64,000 nucleotides of DNA, taken from positions 248,001 to 312,000 of the forward strand of contig NZ_JAPNLH010000002.1 in assembly GCF_026627425.1 (NCBI RefSeq), written 5' to 3'. The notes below the pieces were generated by a model. That model had not been told where the DNA came from. It ran no database searches and was given only the letters and a program-made list of their open reading frames with translations. The position numbers and the translations under genes are program-made. The stretch's first letter is position 1. Each line of letters opens with the position of its first letter. This document shows, one piece after another, positions 7,575 to 18,679 of this stretch. This stretch comes from Arthrobacter endolithicus (lineage in GTDB: Bacteria > Actinomycetota > Actinomycetes > Actinomycetales > Micrococcaceae).

Positions 7575-9233
7575 ATGGCTATGACTGCTGACGATCAACA
7601 TCGCGCCCAGATCCCGGCTCTTTCGTACGTTTCCGGTATATCGTCAGTCCCGCTGCTGGGCGAAACGATCGGTGCGAACTTCAGTAGGCTGGCCGCCGCC
7701 AACGCCGAACGCGAAGCACTGGTTGACATTGCCGCTGGACGCCGCTGGACCTATGCCCAGCTGGAGGCCGACGTCGATGCGCTGGCACGCGGGCTGTTGG
7801 CAGCCGGCGTGGCAAAGGGAGATCGTGTGGGCATCTGGGCGCTCAATTGTGCACAGTGGGTGCACGTGCAGTACGCGAGCGCGAAAATCGGCGCGATATT
7901 GGTCAATGTCAACCCGTCCTACCGTGAGCATGAGCTGCGGTACGCCCTGCAGCAGTCCGGCCTCAAGCTGCTGGTGTCAATGACCGGATATCGCTCAACT
8001 GACTGCCGGGCGATGGTCGACGGCGTACGTCCCGAGTGCCCCAATCTGACGGACGTGGTGTACCTCTCAACCCCGGACTGGGACGAATTGCTCGCCGCCG
8101 GAAGCACCCTTGCGCCGGATTCGCTGGCCCGGCGGATGGAAACCCTCAGCGCGGACGATCCAATTAATATCCAGTACACCTCCGGCACCACGGGCTTTCC
8201 CAAGGGCGCGACACTGAGCCACCATAATATTCTCAATAACGGTTACTTTGTGACAGAAACAATCGGGATCAGCAACCGCGACCGGATTTGCATCCCCGTA
8301 CCCTTCTATCACTGTTTTGGCATGGTGATGGGAAACTTAGGTGCCACGTCCCACGGGGCAGCCATCGTCATCCCGGCACCGGCCTTCGACCCGAAAGCGA
8401 CGCTGGCGGCCGTGCAGGACGAGAAGTGCACGGCGCTCTATGGAGTCCCCACGATGTTCATCGCCGAACAGGGCCTGGCGGACTTTTCCAGTTACGACCT
8501 TTCCAGCCTTCGGACCGGAATTATGGCCGGTTCGCCCTGCCCCGTGGAGGTCATGAAGCGCTGCATTAGTGAAATGAATATGTCGCAAGTGGCCATTGCC
8601 TATGGGATGACCGAGACGTCGCCGGTGTCCACACAGACGCAACCCGACGACGACCTGCAGCGACGCACTGCCACTGTGGGGCGGGTGCACCCGCACCTGG
8701 AGGTCAAGATCGTCGACCCGATCACCGGGCTTACCGTGCCCCGCGAAACCACCGGAGAGTTCTGCACCCGTGGCTACTCTGTCATGTTGGGCTATTGGAA
8801 TGACTCCGCGAAGACGTCCGAGGCCATCGATGAGGCACGCTGGATGCACACCGGTGATTTGGCCCAAATGCGCGACGACGGCTACATCACCATAGTGGGC
8901 CGGATCAAGGACATGGTGATCCGCGGTGGTGAGAATCTCTATCCCCGTGAAATCGAGGAGTTCCTTTACACCCATCCGGACATTGCCGATGTTCAGGTCG
9001 TCGGCGTACCGGACTCAAAGTACGGGGAGGAACTCTGTGCGTGGATCCAATTGCGGGAAGGTGCTGCAACGCTCGATGCCGCTGCCGTGGCGGTCTTTTG
9101 CGCCGGGAAACTCTCCAGGAACAAGATTCCCCGCTACGTCCTGGTCGTGCCCGAGTTCCCGATGACCGTGACCGGAAAGGTCCGCAAAATTCAGATGCGC
9201 GATACCTCTGCAGAGCTGTTGGGTCTGGTCTAA
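7575..9233 (+). CDS. Acyl-CoA synthetase (fatty-acid--CoA ligase, AMP-binding)
   Basis: The 552-residue enzyme belongs to the ANL superfamily and should activate a carboxylic acid, probably a medium- or long-chain fatty acid, to its CoA thioester through an acyl-adenylate. Motifs: the P-loop YTSGTTGFPKGATLSH near residue 201, the adenine motif YGMTETSP near 342, the hinge region GRIKDMVIRGGENLYP near 443 and the catalytic Lys in TGKVRK near the C-terminus. Length and the N-terminal pattern fit FadD-type ligases. ATG 7575 and ATG 7581 are both possible starts; neither has a strong ribosome site. A small ORF follows at four bases. Confidence 0.9.
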   Translation: MAMTADDQHRAQIPALSYVSGISSVPLLGETIGANFSRLAAANAEREALVDIAAGRRWTYAQLEADVDALARGLLAAGVAKGDRVGIWALNCAQWVHVQYASAKIGAILVNVNPSYREHELRYALQQSGLKLLVSMTGYRSTDCRAMVDGVRPECPNLTDVVYLSTPDWDELLAAGSTLAPDSLARRMETLSADDPINIQYTSGTTGFPKGATLSHHNILNNGYFVTETIGISNRDRICIPVPFYHCFGMVMGNLGATSHGAAIVIPAPAFDPKATLAAVQDEKCTALYGVPTMFIAEQGLADFSSYDLSSLRTGIMAGSPCPVEVMKRCISEMNMSQVAIAYGMTETSPVSTQTQPDDDLQRRTATVGRVHPHLEVKIVDPITGLTVPRETTGEFCTRGYSVMLGYWNDSAKTSEAIDEARWMHTGDLAQMRDDGYITIVGRIKDMVIRGGENLYPREIEEFLYTHPDIADVQVVGVPDSKYGEELCAWIQLREGAATLDAAAVAVFCAGKLSRNKIPRYVLVVPEFPMTVTGKVRKIQMRDTSAELLGLV

Positions 9234-9236
9234 GCT

Positions 9237-9443
9237 GTGGCCATGAATATACTCCCAGCCAGCTATCTGTCCTACCTCACGGGAAAACCGCCAGCTGTCG
9301 TAGAGACCGTTAAACCGATCCTTCAACAGTCAGCGGCCGATCAGCTCCACGGCGTGCGGGTCAGGCTTCTGCCCCATGACGAAGTTCAGGCAGTGGTTGA
9401 CGAGCTGATTCCGTTTGGCGAAATACTTGAGTCCGTGGACTAA
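9237..9443 (+). CDS. Small uncharacterised protein
   Basis: A 68-codon frame begins with GTG at 9237 (or ATG at 9243, 66 codons) immediately after the acyl-CoA ligase stop, consistent with translational coupling. The product is soluble, without a membrane segment, and has an even composition with acidic C-terminus (DELIPFGEILESVD). Its codons look coding rather than random, and no better frame overlaps it. I do not recognise the family. Confidence 0.5.
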   Translation: MAMNILPASYLSYLTGKPPAVVETVKPILQQSAADQLHGVRVRLLPHDEVQAVVDELIPFGEILESVD

Positions 9444-9470
9444 TACGGGCGAACTACGTTGGTCTGCTGC

Positions 9471-10643
9471 TCAGCTTCGGATCGACAGGGCCACGGTGAA
9501 CTTGGCGTTCTGGCCCTGCACCGTTGTTGGCCCTACCCGTTCTTCAAGCTGAGCCCGGTAGTGAAGATGATTGTTGTACACCGTCCACAATTCGCCTCCC
9601 CCGGCCAGCACCCGTGCGGCGGCATCGAAGAGCCGGACTGCCGCTCCGGCATGGACGGTTGCTCCGAGGTGAAAGGGCGGATTCAGCAAAATCAGCTCGG
9701 CGCTGCCGGTCGGAAACCCTGCCATCGCATCGTCCTGAACCGTGGAGATACGCGCGGAAAGACCGTTTGCCTCGGCCGTCGCCGCGGCCGAGGCAACAGC
9801 GGCGGCGGACTGATCGGTGGCGGTGACAGTTATCTGCGGCCGTGCGTTGGCCAGCACCGCCGCGATAACGCCGGAGCCGCAGCCTAGGTCTATGGCGTGC
9901 CGGGCGTCAGCTTTCATCCTGTCAATGAACTCCAGCAGATACCGCGTTCCGATATCCAGCCGCGGGCCGGAAAACGCGGCGCCGTAGGCGCACACCCACA
10001 ATCCAAGCTCCGAATGGTATAGCCGTTCCGGAAAAGCAGGCTCCGCAGTTGGCCTAATGGGCGTGGCCGCAGTGAGCACCCTGGATTTCTGCCGCGCCAG
10101 GCCGGCGTGTACGTCGCCAAATGAGTCTTGCAAAACAGCGTTCATGGCCATGCTCATATGCTTGATCCGGCCGCCGGCAAAAACCTTTACATCCGGGCGC
10201 GCGTAGCGGGCAATCTGATCTGCGGTTTCCGCCAGCTCGGCCAGGCTCCTGGGCAATTGCCACAAGACCACGCCGGCTCCGTCAAAAAGTTCCTTCCCCA
10301 ACGGGAAACGGCGGAACCTCCCGGACAGTGAACGTTCTGCCGCATTGCGGTCCAGGGCCCGCTCTCCAGCCATCAGGTCCTGATGCACACGCACATCCCA
10401 GGAACCGGGCACCGAAACCACGGGCAACGTCAGCGCGCCGTAGCGATCCCCCACCACCGCGACAGTGCCGCCGTCACGCTCTTCAAGACTAGGGGCAGCC
10501 TCGGTGAGGATGAGTTTGTCGGTGGCGTCAAAGGCGAAAAGGTTCGGTGCTTCCACGTCTGGAGAGCGCCGCAGACTGCTGAAGTCAAACAGCACTCCGG
10601 GATCCACAAATTTCGCCATGCCGCCTAGCGTTATGTCCCTCAT
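9471..10643 (-). CDS. RsmC/RlmG-type rRNA (guanine-N2) methyltransferase homologue
   Basis: The 390-residue protein has a C-terminal class I methyltransferase domain with the SAM-binding motif AIDLGCGSGVIAAVLA near residue 250 and the NPPF catalytic motif at 321-324 (LLNPPFHLG), which marks N-methyltransferases acting on exocyclic amines of bases. The N-terminal half resembles the degenerate methyltransferase-like domain of RsmC and RlmG. The likely substrate is a guanine in 16S or 23S rRNA; which one cannot be decided. Two starts are possible: ATG 10643 and ATG 10619 (MAKFVDPG), the latter close to the conserved sequence. Confidence 0.85.
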   Translation of the reverse strand: MRDITLGGMAKFVDPGVLFDFSSLRRSPDVEAPNLFAFDATDKLILTEAAPSLEERDGGTVAVVGDRYGALTLPVVSVPGSWDVRVHQDLMAGERALDRNAAERSLSGRFRRFPLGKELFDGAGVVLWQLPRSLAELAETADQIARYARPDVKVFAGGRIKHMSMAMNAVLQDSFGDVHAGLARQKSRVLTAATPIRPTAEPAFPERLYHSELGLWVCAYGAAFSGPRLDIGTRYLLEFIDRMKADARHAIDLGCGSGVIAAVLANARPQITVTATDQSAAAVASAAATAEANGLSARISTVQDDAMAGFPTGSAELILLNPPFHLGATVHAGAAVRLFDAAARVLAGGGELWTVYNNHLHYRAQLEERVGPTTVQGQNAKFTVALSIRS

Positions 10644-10712
10644 CCACTCTAGTTTAGCCGCGGATCCTGGTCAGAATTTAACGGCAAAACGCAGCCATGG
10701 TCAGGTCCTAAG

Positions 10713-10727
10713 CATGCTGCTAGCATG
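10713..10727. promoter_or_regulatory. Short palindrome upstream of the aquaglyceroporin gene
   Basis: CATGCT-GCT-AGCATG is a perfect 6-3-6 inverted repeat in the gap before glpF, about 145 bases from the start codon. It could be an operator half-site pair for a dimeric repressor. No regulator gene is adjacent, so this is a weak suggestion. Confidence 0.25.
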
Positions 10728-10869
10728 AAGACCATCGACTAGTCAACCCAGGAGTGTTCAAACGGCTCACAGGCTCGCCGCAGTTTCTGAAGCAGTGCCG
10801 TAGCTCAAACAGTGCAGCAGCTGAACTCAACGTACAGTGTCCCTGTCGCCGACGATTCAAGGGGTCATT

Positions 10870-11847
10870 ATGAGTGATATTTCTCCTCTGCGGAACGCGA
10901 TCCGCAACGGCAGCGGCCTTAAGCGGGTCGGCGGGACGTGGGGCGAGGTGTTAGCGGAGTTCCTCGGCACTTTTGTGCTGATTTGTTTTGGCGACGGCGT
11001 GGTGGCGATGGCTGTAGCAGCTTTGCCCGGCAGCGGCCGCACGGCAACCTCAACAACCATTTTCAACGCCGCTGGGGACTGGCTGCTGATCACGTGGGGA
11101 TGGGCCTTCGCTGTCGCGTTAGGCGTCTATGTGGCCGGCGGGGTTAGCGGTGCTCACCTCAACCCCGCGGTAACCCTGGCCTTCGCGGTCCGCCGGAAGT
11201 TCGCCTGGCGTAAGGTCCTCCCTTACATGGCGGCCCAGGTAGTAGGAGCATTTGCCGGTGCGGCGTTGGTCTACCTCGTCTACCATCAGGCAATTGATGC
11301 GTTCAATGAAGCTTCCAAAGTGGCCCGAACTGATCCAGGCGGGAACGCGACCTTCTCCATCTTTGCCACCTTCCCGGCGGCGTACTACCACGGCAACATG
11401 ATAGGCCCGCTGACGGACCAAATCGTGGGCACCGCCTTCTTGGTCCTCTTAATCGTCGCCATTATCGATCTGCGGAACACGGCAGTGAAAGCCAACTTGG
11501 GTCCGCTGATGATCGGCTTTGCTGTCGCCGCTATCGGCATGTCGTTTGGCGCCAATGCCGGTTACGCCATCAACCCCGCCCGTGACTTCGGCCCCCGGCT
11601 TTTTGCCTGGATGGCCGGCTGGGGCGACGTTGCTCTTCCGGGTACGGTTGACGGTTCGTTCAGCGTCTACTTCTGGGTCCCCATCATCGGCCCGCTGATC
11701 GGTGGGGTGATCGGTGTACTGATCTACGACCTGCTCATCGGCGATGTCCTGCATGCCCGTACGCAGTTGGCCGAGCCCGGTCCGGCCCGCAAGGAAAACC
11801 CGGATCTGCCGGATCTGGAGACAGGAACCACAGCTGACGAGGAATGA
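10870..11847 (+). CDS. glpF: MIP-family channel, aquaglyceroporin
   Basis: The protein (325 residues) has six predicted membrane segments and both pore motifs: GAHLNPAVTLAF and GYAINPARDFGPR. The Asp after the second NPAR (NPARD) is typical of glycerol-conducting members. It should passively conduct glycerol or other small neutral solutes through the cytoplasmic membrane. I place the start at ATG 10870, which follows AAGGGG by five bases, rather than 33 bases upstream. A charged C-terminal tail of about 30 residues follows the last segment. No glycerol kinase or glycerol-3-phosphate dehydrogenase gene is adjacent, unlike the usual glp cluster. Confidence 0.88.
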   Translation: MSDISPLRNAIRNGSGLKRVGGTWGEVLAEFLGTFVLICFGDGVVAMAVAALPGSGRTATSTTIFNAAGDWLLITWGWAFAVALGVYVAGGVSGAHLNPAVTLAFAVRRKFAWRKVLPYMAAQVVGAFAGAALVYLVYHQAIDAFNEASKVARTDPGGNATFSIFATFPAAYYHGNMIGPLTDQIVGTAFLVLLIVAIIDLRNTAVKANLGPLMIGFAVAAIGMSFGANAGYAINPARDFGPRLFAWMAGWGDVALPGTVDGSFSVYFWVPIIGPLIGGVIGVLIYDLLIGDVLHARTQLAEPGPARKENPDLPDLETGTTADEE

Positions 11848-12031
11848 GCCACTGTGACGTCTGACGATGAGTGAACCTTGTAGTGCCCCGTGAAGCCACG
11901 ACGAGCAGGGATCGTTCCGCAGGCTGGCAATGAGCATGGCGGTCAGCGCCGCCTGGGGCATGGCTAAAGATAGGGCATGCGCTTTGTCTCTTCGTCTGGT
12001 GCGCTCTCCGGATCGGTCCTATGGTGAGGTC

Positions 12032-12751
12032 ATGGTAGTGAGCAATGGAACCGGGCAGCGGTCCAGAGCGCTGCGGTCGTCCGTTTTGCTGCATGCGGTA
12101 ATGGCGGTTTCCGGCCTGATCATGGTGCTTTTTCTACTGGCCCACATGTATGGCAACCTGAAGATCTTCGAGGGCAGGCAGGCTTTCGATGGCTATTCAG
12201 AGTATTTACGCGAGGTGGGCGAACCGTTGCTGCCCCGCACCGGTGTGTTGTGGATTATCCGCGTCGTGCTGCTGATTAGTGTTCTGGTCCATATTTACGC
12301 GGCGTTTACCTTGTGGCATCGGTCCCGTGCAGCCACGGCCGGGGCGGGTGGCTGGCGGTATGAGACCACGAAGAACCGTCGGGGAGTCCAGCGCAGTTAT
12401 GCCTCGTTCACTATGCGCTGGGGCGGCGTCGTCGTCGGTCTTTTCGTTATTTACCACCTCCTGCACCTGAGTGCGGATTACGTCGCACCCGGCGGGGCGT
12501 CGTCGAGTCCGTATCAGCGGATGGTCAATGGCTTCTCCATCTGGTGGGTGGTGCTCTCGTATGTGATCGCGCTGATCGCCCTCGGTTTTCATCTGCGTCA
12601 TGGAGTATGGAGCGCGTTTGCGTCCTTGGGTGGCAACTCGTCGGTGGCGCGCAGGCGCGGCCTCAACCAGCTGGCTACCGTTGTAGCGCTGCTGATTCTG
12701 GTGGGCTTCCTGATCCCGCCGCTGGTGATTTTCGCGGGATGGGTGAGGTAA
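12032..12751 (+). CDS. sdhC: Succinate dehydrogenase cytochrome b subunit (b558 type)
   Basis: The 239-residue protein has about five membrane segments and conserved heme-ligand His residues (for example [46 protein letters not shown]). This matches the single-anchor, diheme type B SdhC of Corynebacterium and Bacillus, which passes electrons from SdhAB to menaquinone. I choose ATG 12032, after GGTGAGG, over a longer frame from 11930 whose extra residues look non-coding. It overlaps sdhA by one base (TAATG), which suggests translational coupling in an sdhCAB operon. Confidence 0.93.
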   Translation: MVVSNGTGQRSRALRSSVLLHAVMAVSGLIMVLFLLAHMYGNLKIFEGRQAFDGYSEYLREVGEPLLPRTGVLWIIRVVLLISVLVHIYAAFTLWHRSRAATAGAGGWRYETTKNRRGVQRSYASFTMRWGGVVVGLFVIYHLLHLSADYVAPGGASSSPYQRMVNGFSIWWVVLSYVIALIALGFHLRHGVWSAFASLGGNSSVARRRGLNQLATVVALLILVGFLIPPLVIFAGWVR

Positions 12752-14694
12752 TGGCTGGACTGTTCACGGTCGGGGAAGCCATTCGGGACACGAAGGCGCC
12801 GGGCGGACCCGTCCAGGACCAATGGGAGGCGCGCCGCTTTGGTGCCAAGCTGATTAACCCCGCCAATCGGCGCCGGCTCTCGGTGATCATTGTCGGTACC
12901 GGTCTGGCGGGTGCCTCCGCTGCAGCAACATTGGGCGAGGCCGGCTACCAGGTGAAGAGTTTCTGCTACCAGGACAGCCCCCGCCGCGCGCACAGCATTG
13001 CGGCGCAGGGCGGCATCAACGCGGCCAAGGATTACCGCAACGATGGCGACAGTATCCGCAGGCTCTTTTATGACACCGTTAAGGGCGGGGACTATCGGTC
13101 GCGGGAGTCCAACGTCTACCGGCTGGCGGAGGTCAGCTCCGCCATCATCGACCAGAGCGTGGCCCAGGGCGTACCGTTTGCCCGGGACTACGGCGGTCTG
13201 CTGGACACCCGCTCGTTTGGCGGGGTCCAGGTGTCCCGAACGTTCTACGCCCGTGGCCAAACGGGTCAGCAATTGCTGCTTGGGGCCTACCAGGCCCTCG
13301 AGCGCCAGGTCGCGGCCGGGACGGTGGAGGTACACACCCGGCATGAAATGCTGGACCTTATTGTCATTGATGCCAGGGCCAGGGGCGTAATAGTCCGCGA
13401 TATGGTGACGGGCGGGCTTGAAACCCACCTGGCCGACGCCGTCGTGCTGGCGAGCGGGGGCTATGGCAACGTTTATCACCTCTCCACCAACGCCGTAGGA
13501 TGCAATACGACGGCCACCTGGCGGGCTTATCGCAAGGGCGCGCTCTTTGCGAACCCATGCTTCACGCAGATTCACCCCACGTGCATCCCGGTCAGCGGAG
13601 AGCATCAGTCGAAGCTGACCCTGATGAGCGAATCGCTGCGCAATGACGGGCGCATTTGGGTGCCCAAAGAGGCCGGTGACGGCCGCCACCCACGTGAAAT
13701 TCCCGACGACGACCGTGACTATTACCTGGAACGCCAATACCCGGCGTTCGGGAACCTCGTCCCGCGGGACGTCGCCTCCCGGGCGGCCAAAAATCAGTGC
13801 GACGCCGGTCGTGGGGTCGGCCCTGGCGGGCGCGGGGTCTACCTCGACTTCGCCGATGCAACCGCACGGTTGGGCCGCGCGGCGATCGAAGAGAAGTACG
13901 GCAACCTTTTCGATATGTACCGCAAAATCACAGACGAAGACCCGTACCAGGTGCCCATGCGCATCTACCCGGCTGTCCACTACACCATGGGCGGGCTATG
14001 GGTTGACTACGATTTGGAAAGCTCGATCCCGGGCCTGTTCGTTATTGGCGAGGCCAACTTCTCCGACCACGGGGCGAACCGGCTCGGCGCCAGCGCGTTA
14101 ATGCAGGGCCTTGCGGACGGGTACTTCATCCTGCCCAACACCATCAGTGACTATTTTGCCAAGAACCCGAGCACCGAAACCATCGACGCTTCCCACCCGG
14201 AGGCGGTCAAAGCTGCTGATGCGGTACGCGGACGCATCAACACGTTACTGACCATCAACGGTGAGCGGAGCGTCGATTCGTTTCATAAAGAACTCGGCAG
14301 CATCGTGTGGGAGTACTGCGGGATGGAACGCAACGCCGAAGGACTCCAGCACGCCCTCGGCCTCCTCCGCACGCTCCGGGCAGAGTTCTGGACCAACGTC
14401 AAAGTCACCGGCGCCAACGAGGAACTGAACCAAACCCTGGAAAGGGCCGGCCGGGTCGCGGACTTCTTCGAGCTGGCCGAGCTCATGTGCATCGACGCCT
14501 TCCATCGCCTCGAGTCCTGTGGCAGCCACTTCCGCACCGAGAGTCAGACCGACGACGGCGAGGCGCTGCGCGACGATGCTGACTTCGCCTACGTCGCGGC
14601 GTGGGAATTCACAGGTGATAACTCACCGCCGAAGCTGCGCAAGGAAGTCCTCGAGTACCACAACATCGAGTTGACCCAGAGGAGCTACAAATGA
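12751..14694 (+). CDS. sdhA: Succinate dehydrogenase flavoprotein subunit
   Basis: The 647-residue subunit oxidises succinate to fumarate. It shows the dinucleotide motif [14 protein letters not shown] (about 46-59), the His that carries covalent FAD (H81 in [15 protein letters not shown]), and the C-terminal FAD motif [17 protein letters not shown]. Length and motifs match the actinobacterial/Bacillus fumarate-reductase-like type B enzyme. The ATG overlaps the sdhC stop by one base and the stop overlaps sdhB by four (ATGA). With sdhB and sdhC it forms complex II at the cytoplasmic membrane. Confidence 0.96.
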   Translation: MAGLFTVGEAIRDTKAPGGPVQDQWEARRFGAKLINPANRRRLSVIIVGTGLAGASAAATLGEAGYQVKSFCYQDSPRRAHSIAAQGGINAAKDYRNDGDSIRRLFYDTVKGGDYRSRESNVYRLAEVSSAIIDQSVAQGVPFARDYGGLLDTRSFGGVQVSRTFYARGQTGQQLLLGAYQALERQVAAGTVEVHTRHEMLDLIVIDARARGVIVRDMVTGGLETHLADAVVLASGGYGNVYHLSTNAVGCNTTATWRAYRKGALFANPCFTQIHPTCIPVSGEHQSKLTLMSESLRNDGRIWVPKEAGDGRHPREIPDDDRDYYLERQYPAFGNLVPRDVASRAAKNQCDAGRGVGPGGRGVYLDFADATARLGRAAIEEKYGNLFDMYRKITDEDPYQVPMRIYPAVHYTMGGLWVDYDLESSIPGLFVIGEANFSDHGANRLGASALMQGLADGYFILPNTISDYFAKNPSTETIDASHPEAVKAADAVRGRINTLLTINGERSVDSFHKELGSIVWEYCGMERNAEGLQHALGLLRTLRAEFWTNVKVTGANEELNQTLERAGRVADFFELAELMCIDAFHRLESCGSHFRTESQTDDGEALRDDADFAYVAAWEFTGDNSPPKLRKEVLEYHNIELTQRSYK

Positions 14695-15440
14695 ACGTCA
14701 CCCTTCGCCTCTGGCGCCAACACGACCAGGACGCGGCCGGCCGGATGGTCAGTTACGGCGTCGACGGAATCTCCGCCGATATGTCTTTCCTGGAAATGCT
14801 CGACGTGCTCAATGAACAGCTCACCGCTGCCGGGGACGATCCCGTGGCGTTTGACAACGACTGCCGCGAAGGCATCTGCGGGATGTGCAGCCTGGTCATC
14901 AACGGCATCGCCCACGGCCCGGAAGGACGCACCGCCAGCTGTCAGCTGTACATGCGTCACTTCCACGACGGCGACACCATCGACATCGAACCGTGGCGTT
15001 CGCCGTCGTTCCCGATCCTCAGGGACCTCATTGTTGACCGCAGTGCCTTCGACAGGATCATCCAGGCCGGCGGCTACATCAGCGCACCCACCGGGGCAGC
15101 TCCGGATGCGGCGGCCATGCTGGTACCTAAGAAGGACGCGGACCGGGCCTTCGACGCGGCCATCTGCATTGGCTGCGGAGCCTGCGTAGCTGCCTGCCCC
15201 AATGGCTCGGCGATGCTCTTCACCGGCGCTAAGGCAACCCACCTCGGCGCGCTCCCCCAAGGCCAGATTGAGCGCAACTCCCGTGCGCTGGCCATGGGCA
15301 ACCAGCACGACGCCGAGGGCTTCGGCGGCTGCACAGAAATCGGTGAATGCACGGCCGTGTGCCCGGTGGGTATCCCGCTGGATATGATCTCACGCCTCAA
15401 CGGCGACGTACTGTCCGCATTACGGCACAACTCCACCTGA
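14691..15440 (+). CDS. sdhB: Succinate dehydrogenase iron-sulfur subunit
   Basis: The 249-residue subunit carries the electron relay. The 2Fe-2S cluster ligands are C58, C63, C66 and C84 ([12 protein letters not shown] and ASCQ). The 4Fe-4S and 3Fe-4S ligands are in [12 protein letters not shown] (C159, C162, C165, C169) and [12 protein letters not shown] (C214, C220, C224). Length fits type B SdhB. Its start overlaps sdhA by ATGA. It is the last gene of sdhCAB; aconitase, another citric-acid-cycle enzyme, follows on the same strand after 373 bases. Confidence 0.96.
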   Translation: MNVTLRLWRQHDQDAAGRMVSYGVDGISADMSFLEMLDVLNEQLTAAGDDPVAFDNDCREGICGMCSLVINGIAHGPEGRTASCQLYMRHFHDGDTIDIEPWRSPSFPILRDLIVDRSAFDRIIQAGGYISAPTGAAPDAAAMLVPKKDADRAFDAAICIGCGACVAACPNGSAMLFTGAKATHLGALPQGQIERNSRALAMGNQHDAEGFGGCTEIGECTAVCPVGIPLDMISRLNGDVLSALRHNST

Positions 15441-15813
15441 TATGCGCAGGAACAAAACTTGATCCGGGCCGGAACTATCGGGCCACAACTAACAAGAAGG
15501 AGCCAGGATGTCTTCGATGCAGCGGCAACCTGATCAAAATGCGTGCCTCCCAGGTGAATCGTGGTGCCTTTTGCCTGGACATGCATTCCCGCGAGGCAAC
15601 GTCCCAAGGCGAAGCCTTCGCCGCATGGCCGTGCTCTCCGCCGGGCGGGAGCACCTGATCTGTACACGGACAAGGAACCGGTGGCCGTCGCCACGCGTCA
15701 GTCCCTTCCCGACGGCGCTTAGAGATGTCCTAGGCTGACCCGCTGTCACGAACGTCAATGGCAGCAGATCATATCCCTGCTATCGATCCGGCGGGAGCCG
15801 GCGGAGGTTTACG
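15441..15813 (+). other. Gap between sdhB and acnA, with possible gene remnant
   Basis: A strong ribosome site AAGGAG precedes ATG 15508, which opens a 76-codon frame to 15738. Only its first 15-20 codons look coding. In another frame bases near 15640-15721 read as a plausible C-terminus (LYTDKEPVAVATRQSLPDGA, then stop). One reading is a small frameshifted gene; another is chance. No terminator is clear after sdhB. GGAGG at 15803 serves acnA. Confidence 0.3.
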
Positions 15814-18630
15814 ATGAAGAACAGTTTTGGCGCCCGGAACACCCTTACGGTCGATGATGAACGCTACGAGATCTTCCGCCTTGATGCTGTCCAGGGATCG
15901 GGCCGCCTTCCTTACAGTCTGAAGGTACTGCTGGAGAATCTCCTTCGCTGTGAGGATGGTTCCCTGGTCACCGCGGCCCAGATTACGGCACTCGCGGCGT
16001 GGGACCCGGACGCCGGGCACGGCACGGAGATCCAGTTCACGCCCGCGCGCGTACTGCTGCAGGACTTCACTGGCGTCCCATGCGTGGTGGATCTGGTTGC
16101 CATGCGGGACGCGATGGCGGCCCTGGGCGGGGATCCACAGAGAATCAACCCGTTGATTCCCTCCGAACTCGTCATCGACCACTCCGTCATCGCCGACGTC
16201 TTTGGCAGTTCCGACGCCTTCGCGCGTAACGCCGGTCTTGAGTTTTCCCGTAATAAGGAGCGTTATCAATTGCTGCGCTGGGCACAGCAGGCCTTCGATG
16301 ACTTCCTCGTCGTCCCGCCCGATACCGGCATCTGTCATCAGGTCAATCTCGAATACCTCTCCCGCGTGGTCTTTACCCGGGATGCGGTGCAGGACGCCGG
16401 TGACGGCAGCGGCGCAGCGCCTCGCCAAGCGTACCCGGACACCCTTGTCGGCACCGACTCGCACACGCCAATGGTCAACGGACTGGGCGTCCTGGGCTGG
16501 GGTGTTGGCGGGATCGAAGCCGAGGCCGCCATGCTGGGGCAGCCAATGAGCATGCTGATCCCACCGGTGCTGGGCTTCAAACTCATCGGGGCCCTGAGCG
16601 AGGGCGTAACCGCAACCGACCTTGTGCTGACGGTTGCCGAAAAACTGCGTAAGACCGGCGTAGTCGGAAAGTTTGTCGAGTTCTACGGGCCTGGAGTGGC
16701 CAACATACCGCTGGCCAACCGCGCGACGCTGGGGAATATGAGTCCAGAATACGGCTCAACGTGCGCCATCTTCCCGATCGATGACGTAACCCTGCAGTAT
16801 CTGCGCCTCACCGGACGAGCAGAGCACCAGATCCGGTTGGTCGAGGAGTACGCAAAGGAACAGGGCCTCTGGCACGATCCGGAGCACGAGCCTGTTTACT
16901 CCCAAACCATCGAGTTCGACCTGGCGAGCGTGGAACCGTCCATCGCCGGACCTAAAAGACCTCAGGACCGCATCCCGTTGGCGAATGCCCGGCGCGTCGT
17001 GGGTGCCATCCTGAGCGAGGGGTCGAAGGAACCGGAGGAACTGACGGGACTTGACGAGGCATCTGCCGAATCGTTCCCGGCCAGTGACTCGATCGCATTC
17101 GCCTCGGCCGCTGCAAATATCCCGCCGGTGGACCGTGACGGTGATGTGCGGTCCCCCACCTACCCGTCGAATCCTGCCCCGGTGACATTTTCCGACCAGC
17201 AACCAGTCACCATCGACCACGGCCACGTCGTGATCGCCGCGATCACCAGCTGTACCAACACGTCCAACCCCTCCGTGATGATCGGGGCCGGACTGCTGGC
17301 GAAGAAGGCCGTGGAGCACGGCCTGCGTTCCAAGCCATGGGTGAAGACCTCCCTTGCGCCGGGCTCCCGCGTTGTCACCGACTACTTCGACAAGGCAGGG
17401 CTTACCCCCTACCTCAATAAGCTGGGCTTCAATCTGGTCGGTTACGGCTGCACCACATGCATCGGCAACTCCGGTCCGCTGATTCCGCAGGTGAGCCAGG
17501 CCGTGGACGCGAATGATCTGACGGTCAGTTCGGTGCTCAGCGGAAACCGCAACTTCGAGGGCCGGATCCATGCCCAGACGCGGATGAATTTCCTGGCCTC
17601 GCCGCCGCTGGTGATCGCGTATGCGCTTGCGGGGACCATGAACATCGACCTGCTGACGGACACTCTGGGCAACAACGAGTCAGGTGAACCGGTCTACCTG
17701 CGCGACATTTGGCCCTCCAGTCAGGAGATTGACGAGGTCGTCGGCAAAGCCGTCCAGGCTCAGATGTTTACCGCCGGCTACGCCAACGTTTTTGCCGGGG
17801 ATGCGAACTGGCAAAACCTTCAGATCCCGGCCGCCGATATGTTTGCCTGGGACGAGACCTCAACCTATGTCCGCAGACCACCGTACTTCGACGCTATGCC
17901 ACGGGAACCACTACCCTTAAAGGATATATCGGGAGCACGTGTGCTGGCCCTTCTGGGTGACTCCGTGACCACGGATCACATTTCTCCCGCCGGTGCCATC
18001 AAGAAGGACTCCCCCGCCGGTCGGTACCTGATGGAGCAGGGCGTGCAGCCCGGAGACTTCAACTCCTACGGGTCCCGCCGCGGCAACCATGAAGTGATGA
18101 TCCGGGGCACCTTCGCCAATATCCGGCTGCGCAATCAGCTGGTACCGGGCATCGAGGGCGGATTCACGCGGCACCTGCCCGACGGGGAACAGCTGAGCAT
18201 CTTCGACGCCTCCACGAAATACCTCGCCGACAACGTCCCGCTGATCGTGATCGCCGGGGCGGAATACGGCTCGGGATCATCCCGGGACTGGGCTGCCAAG
18301 GGCACCCTGCTGTTGGGCGTCAAAGCGGTGCTGGCTACTTCGTTTGAACGGATCCACCGCTCCAATCTGATTGGCATGGGCGTGCTCCCCCTGGAGTTCA
18401 GCCCGGGCGAGAGTGCACAGACGCTCGTTCTCACCGGCGAAGAGGTGTACTCCGTCACCGGGCTCGCCGGAACGGCCGGGATACCGCCACACGTCCAGGT
18501 GCAGGTGGAACAGGACGGCAAAATTAAGGTGTTCACCGCAACCGTGCGGATCGACACTCCCGCCGAGGCTGCCTATTTCCAAAATGGCGGAATCCTGCAG
18601 TACGTTCTGCGTCAGCTCTTGCCGGCATAA
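15814..18630 (+). CDS. acnA: Aconitate hydratase A
   Basis: Aconitase interconverts citrate and isocitrate. The 938-residue length fits the AcnA/IRP1 family. The 4Fe-4S ligands are visible in [12 protein letters not shown] (near residue 479) and in [12 protein letters not shown] (near 545 and 548). The C-terminal swivel domain includes [13 protein letters not shown] somewhat variable insert near residues 400-455 separates domains, as in other actinobacterial aconitases. ATG 15814 follows GGAGG by six bases. It lies downstream of sdhCAB, so two adjacent citric-acid-cycle functions are grouped. Confidence 0.96.
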   Translation: MKNSFGARNTLTVDDERYEIFRLDAVQGSGRLPYSLKVLLENLLRCEDGSLVTAAQITALAAWDPDAGHGTEIQFTPARVLLQDFTGVPCVVDLVAMRDAMAALGGDPQRINPLIPSELVIDHSVIADVFGSSDAFARNAGLEFSRNKERYQLLRWAQQAFDDFLVVPPDTGICHQVNLEYLSRVVFTRDAVQDAGDGSGAAPRQAYPDTLVGTDSHTPMVNGLGVLGWGVGGIEAEAAMLGQPMSMLIPPVLGFKLIGALSEGVTATDLVLTVAEKLRKTGVVGKFVEFYGPGVANIPLANRATLGNMSPEYGSTCAIFPIDDVTLQYLRLTGRAEHQIRLVEEYAKEQGLWHDPEHEPVYSQTIEFDLASVEPSIAGPKRPQDRIPLANARRVVGAILSEGSKEPEELTGLDEASAESFPASDSIAFASAAANIPPVDRDGDVRSPTYPSNPAPVTFSDQQPVTIDHGHVVIAAITSCTNTSNPSVMIGAGLLAKKAVEHGLRSKPWVKTSLAPGSRVVTDYFDKAGLTPYLNKLGFNLVGYGCTTCIGNSGPLIPQVSQAVDANDLTVSSVLSGNRNFEGRIHAQTRMNFLASPPLVIAYALAGTMNIDLLTDTLGNNESGEPVYLRDIWPSSQEIDEVVGKAVQAQMFTAGYANVFAGDANWQNLQIPAADMFAWDETSTYVRRPPYFDAMPREPLPLKDISGARVLALLGDSVTTDHISPAGAIKKDSPAGRYLMEQGVQPGDFNSYGSRRGNHEVMIRGTFANIRLRNQLVPGIEGGFTRHLPDGEQLSIFDASTKYLADNVPLIVIAGAEYGSGSSRDWAAKGTLLLGVKAVLATSFERIHRSNLIGMGVLPLEFSPGESAQTLVLTGEEVYSVTGLAGTAGIPPHVQVQVEQDGKIKVFTATVRIDTPAEAAYFQNGGILQYVLRQLLPA

Positions 18631-18679
18631 GCTCACGCTGGGTCCTGCTACCGCGTAGCGAAAGCATCTGTGACGTCGC

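Noticed and set aside
12598-13980. Long minus-strand frame opposite sdhA
   Set aside because: Same reason: sdhA motifs are intact on the plus strand.
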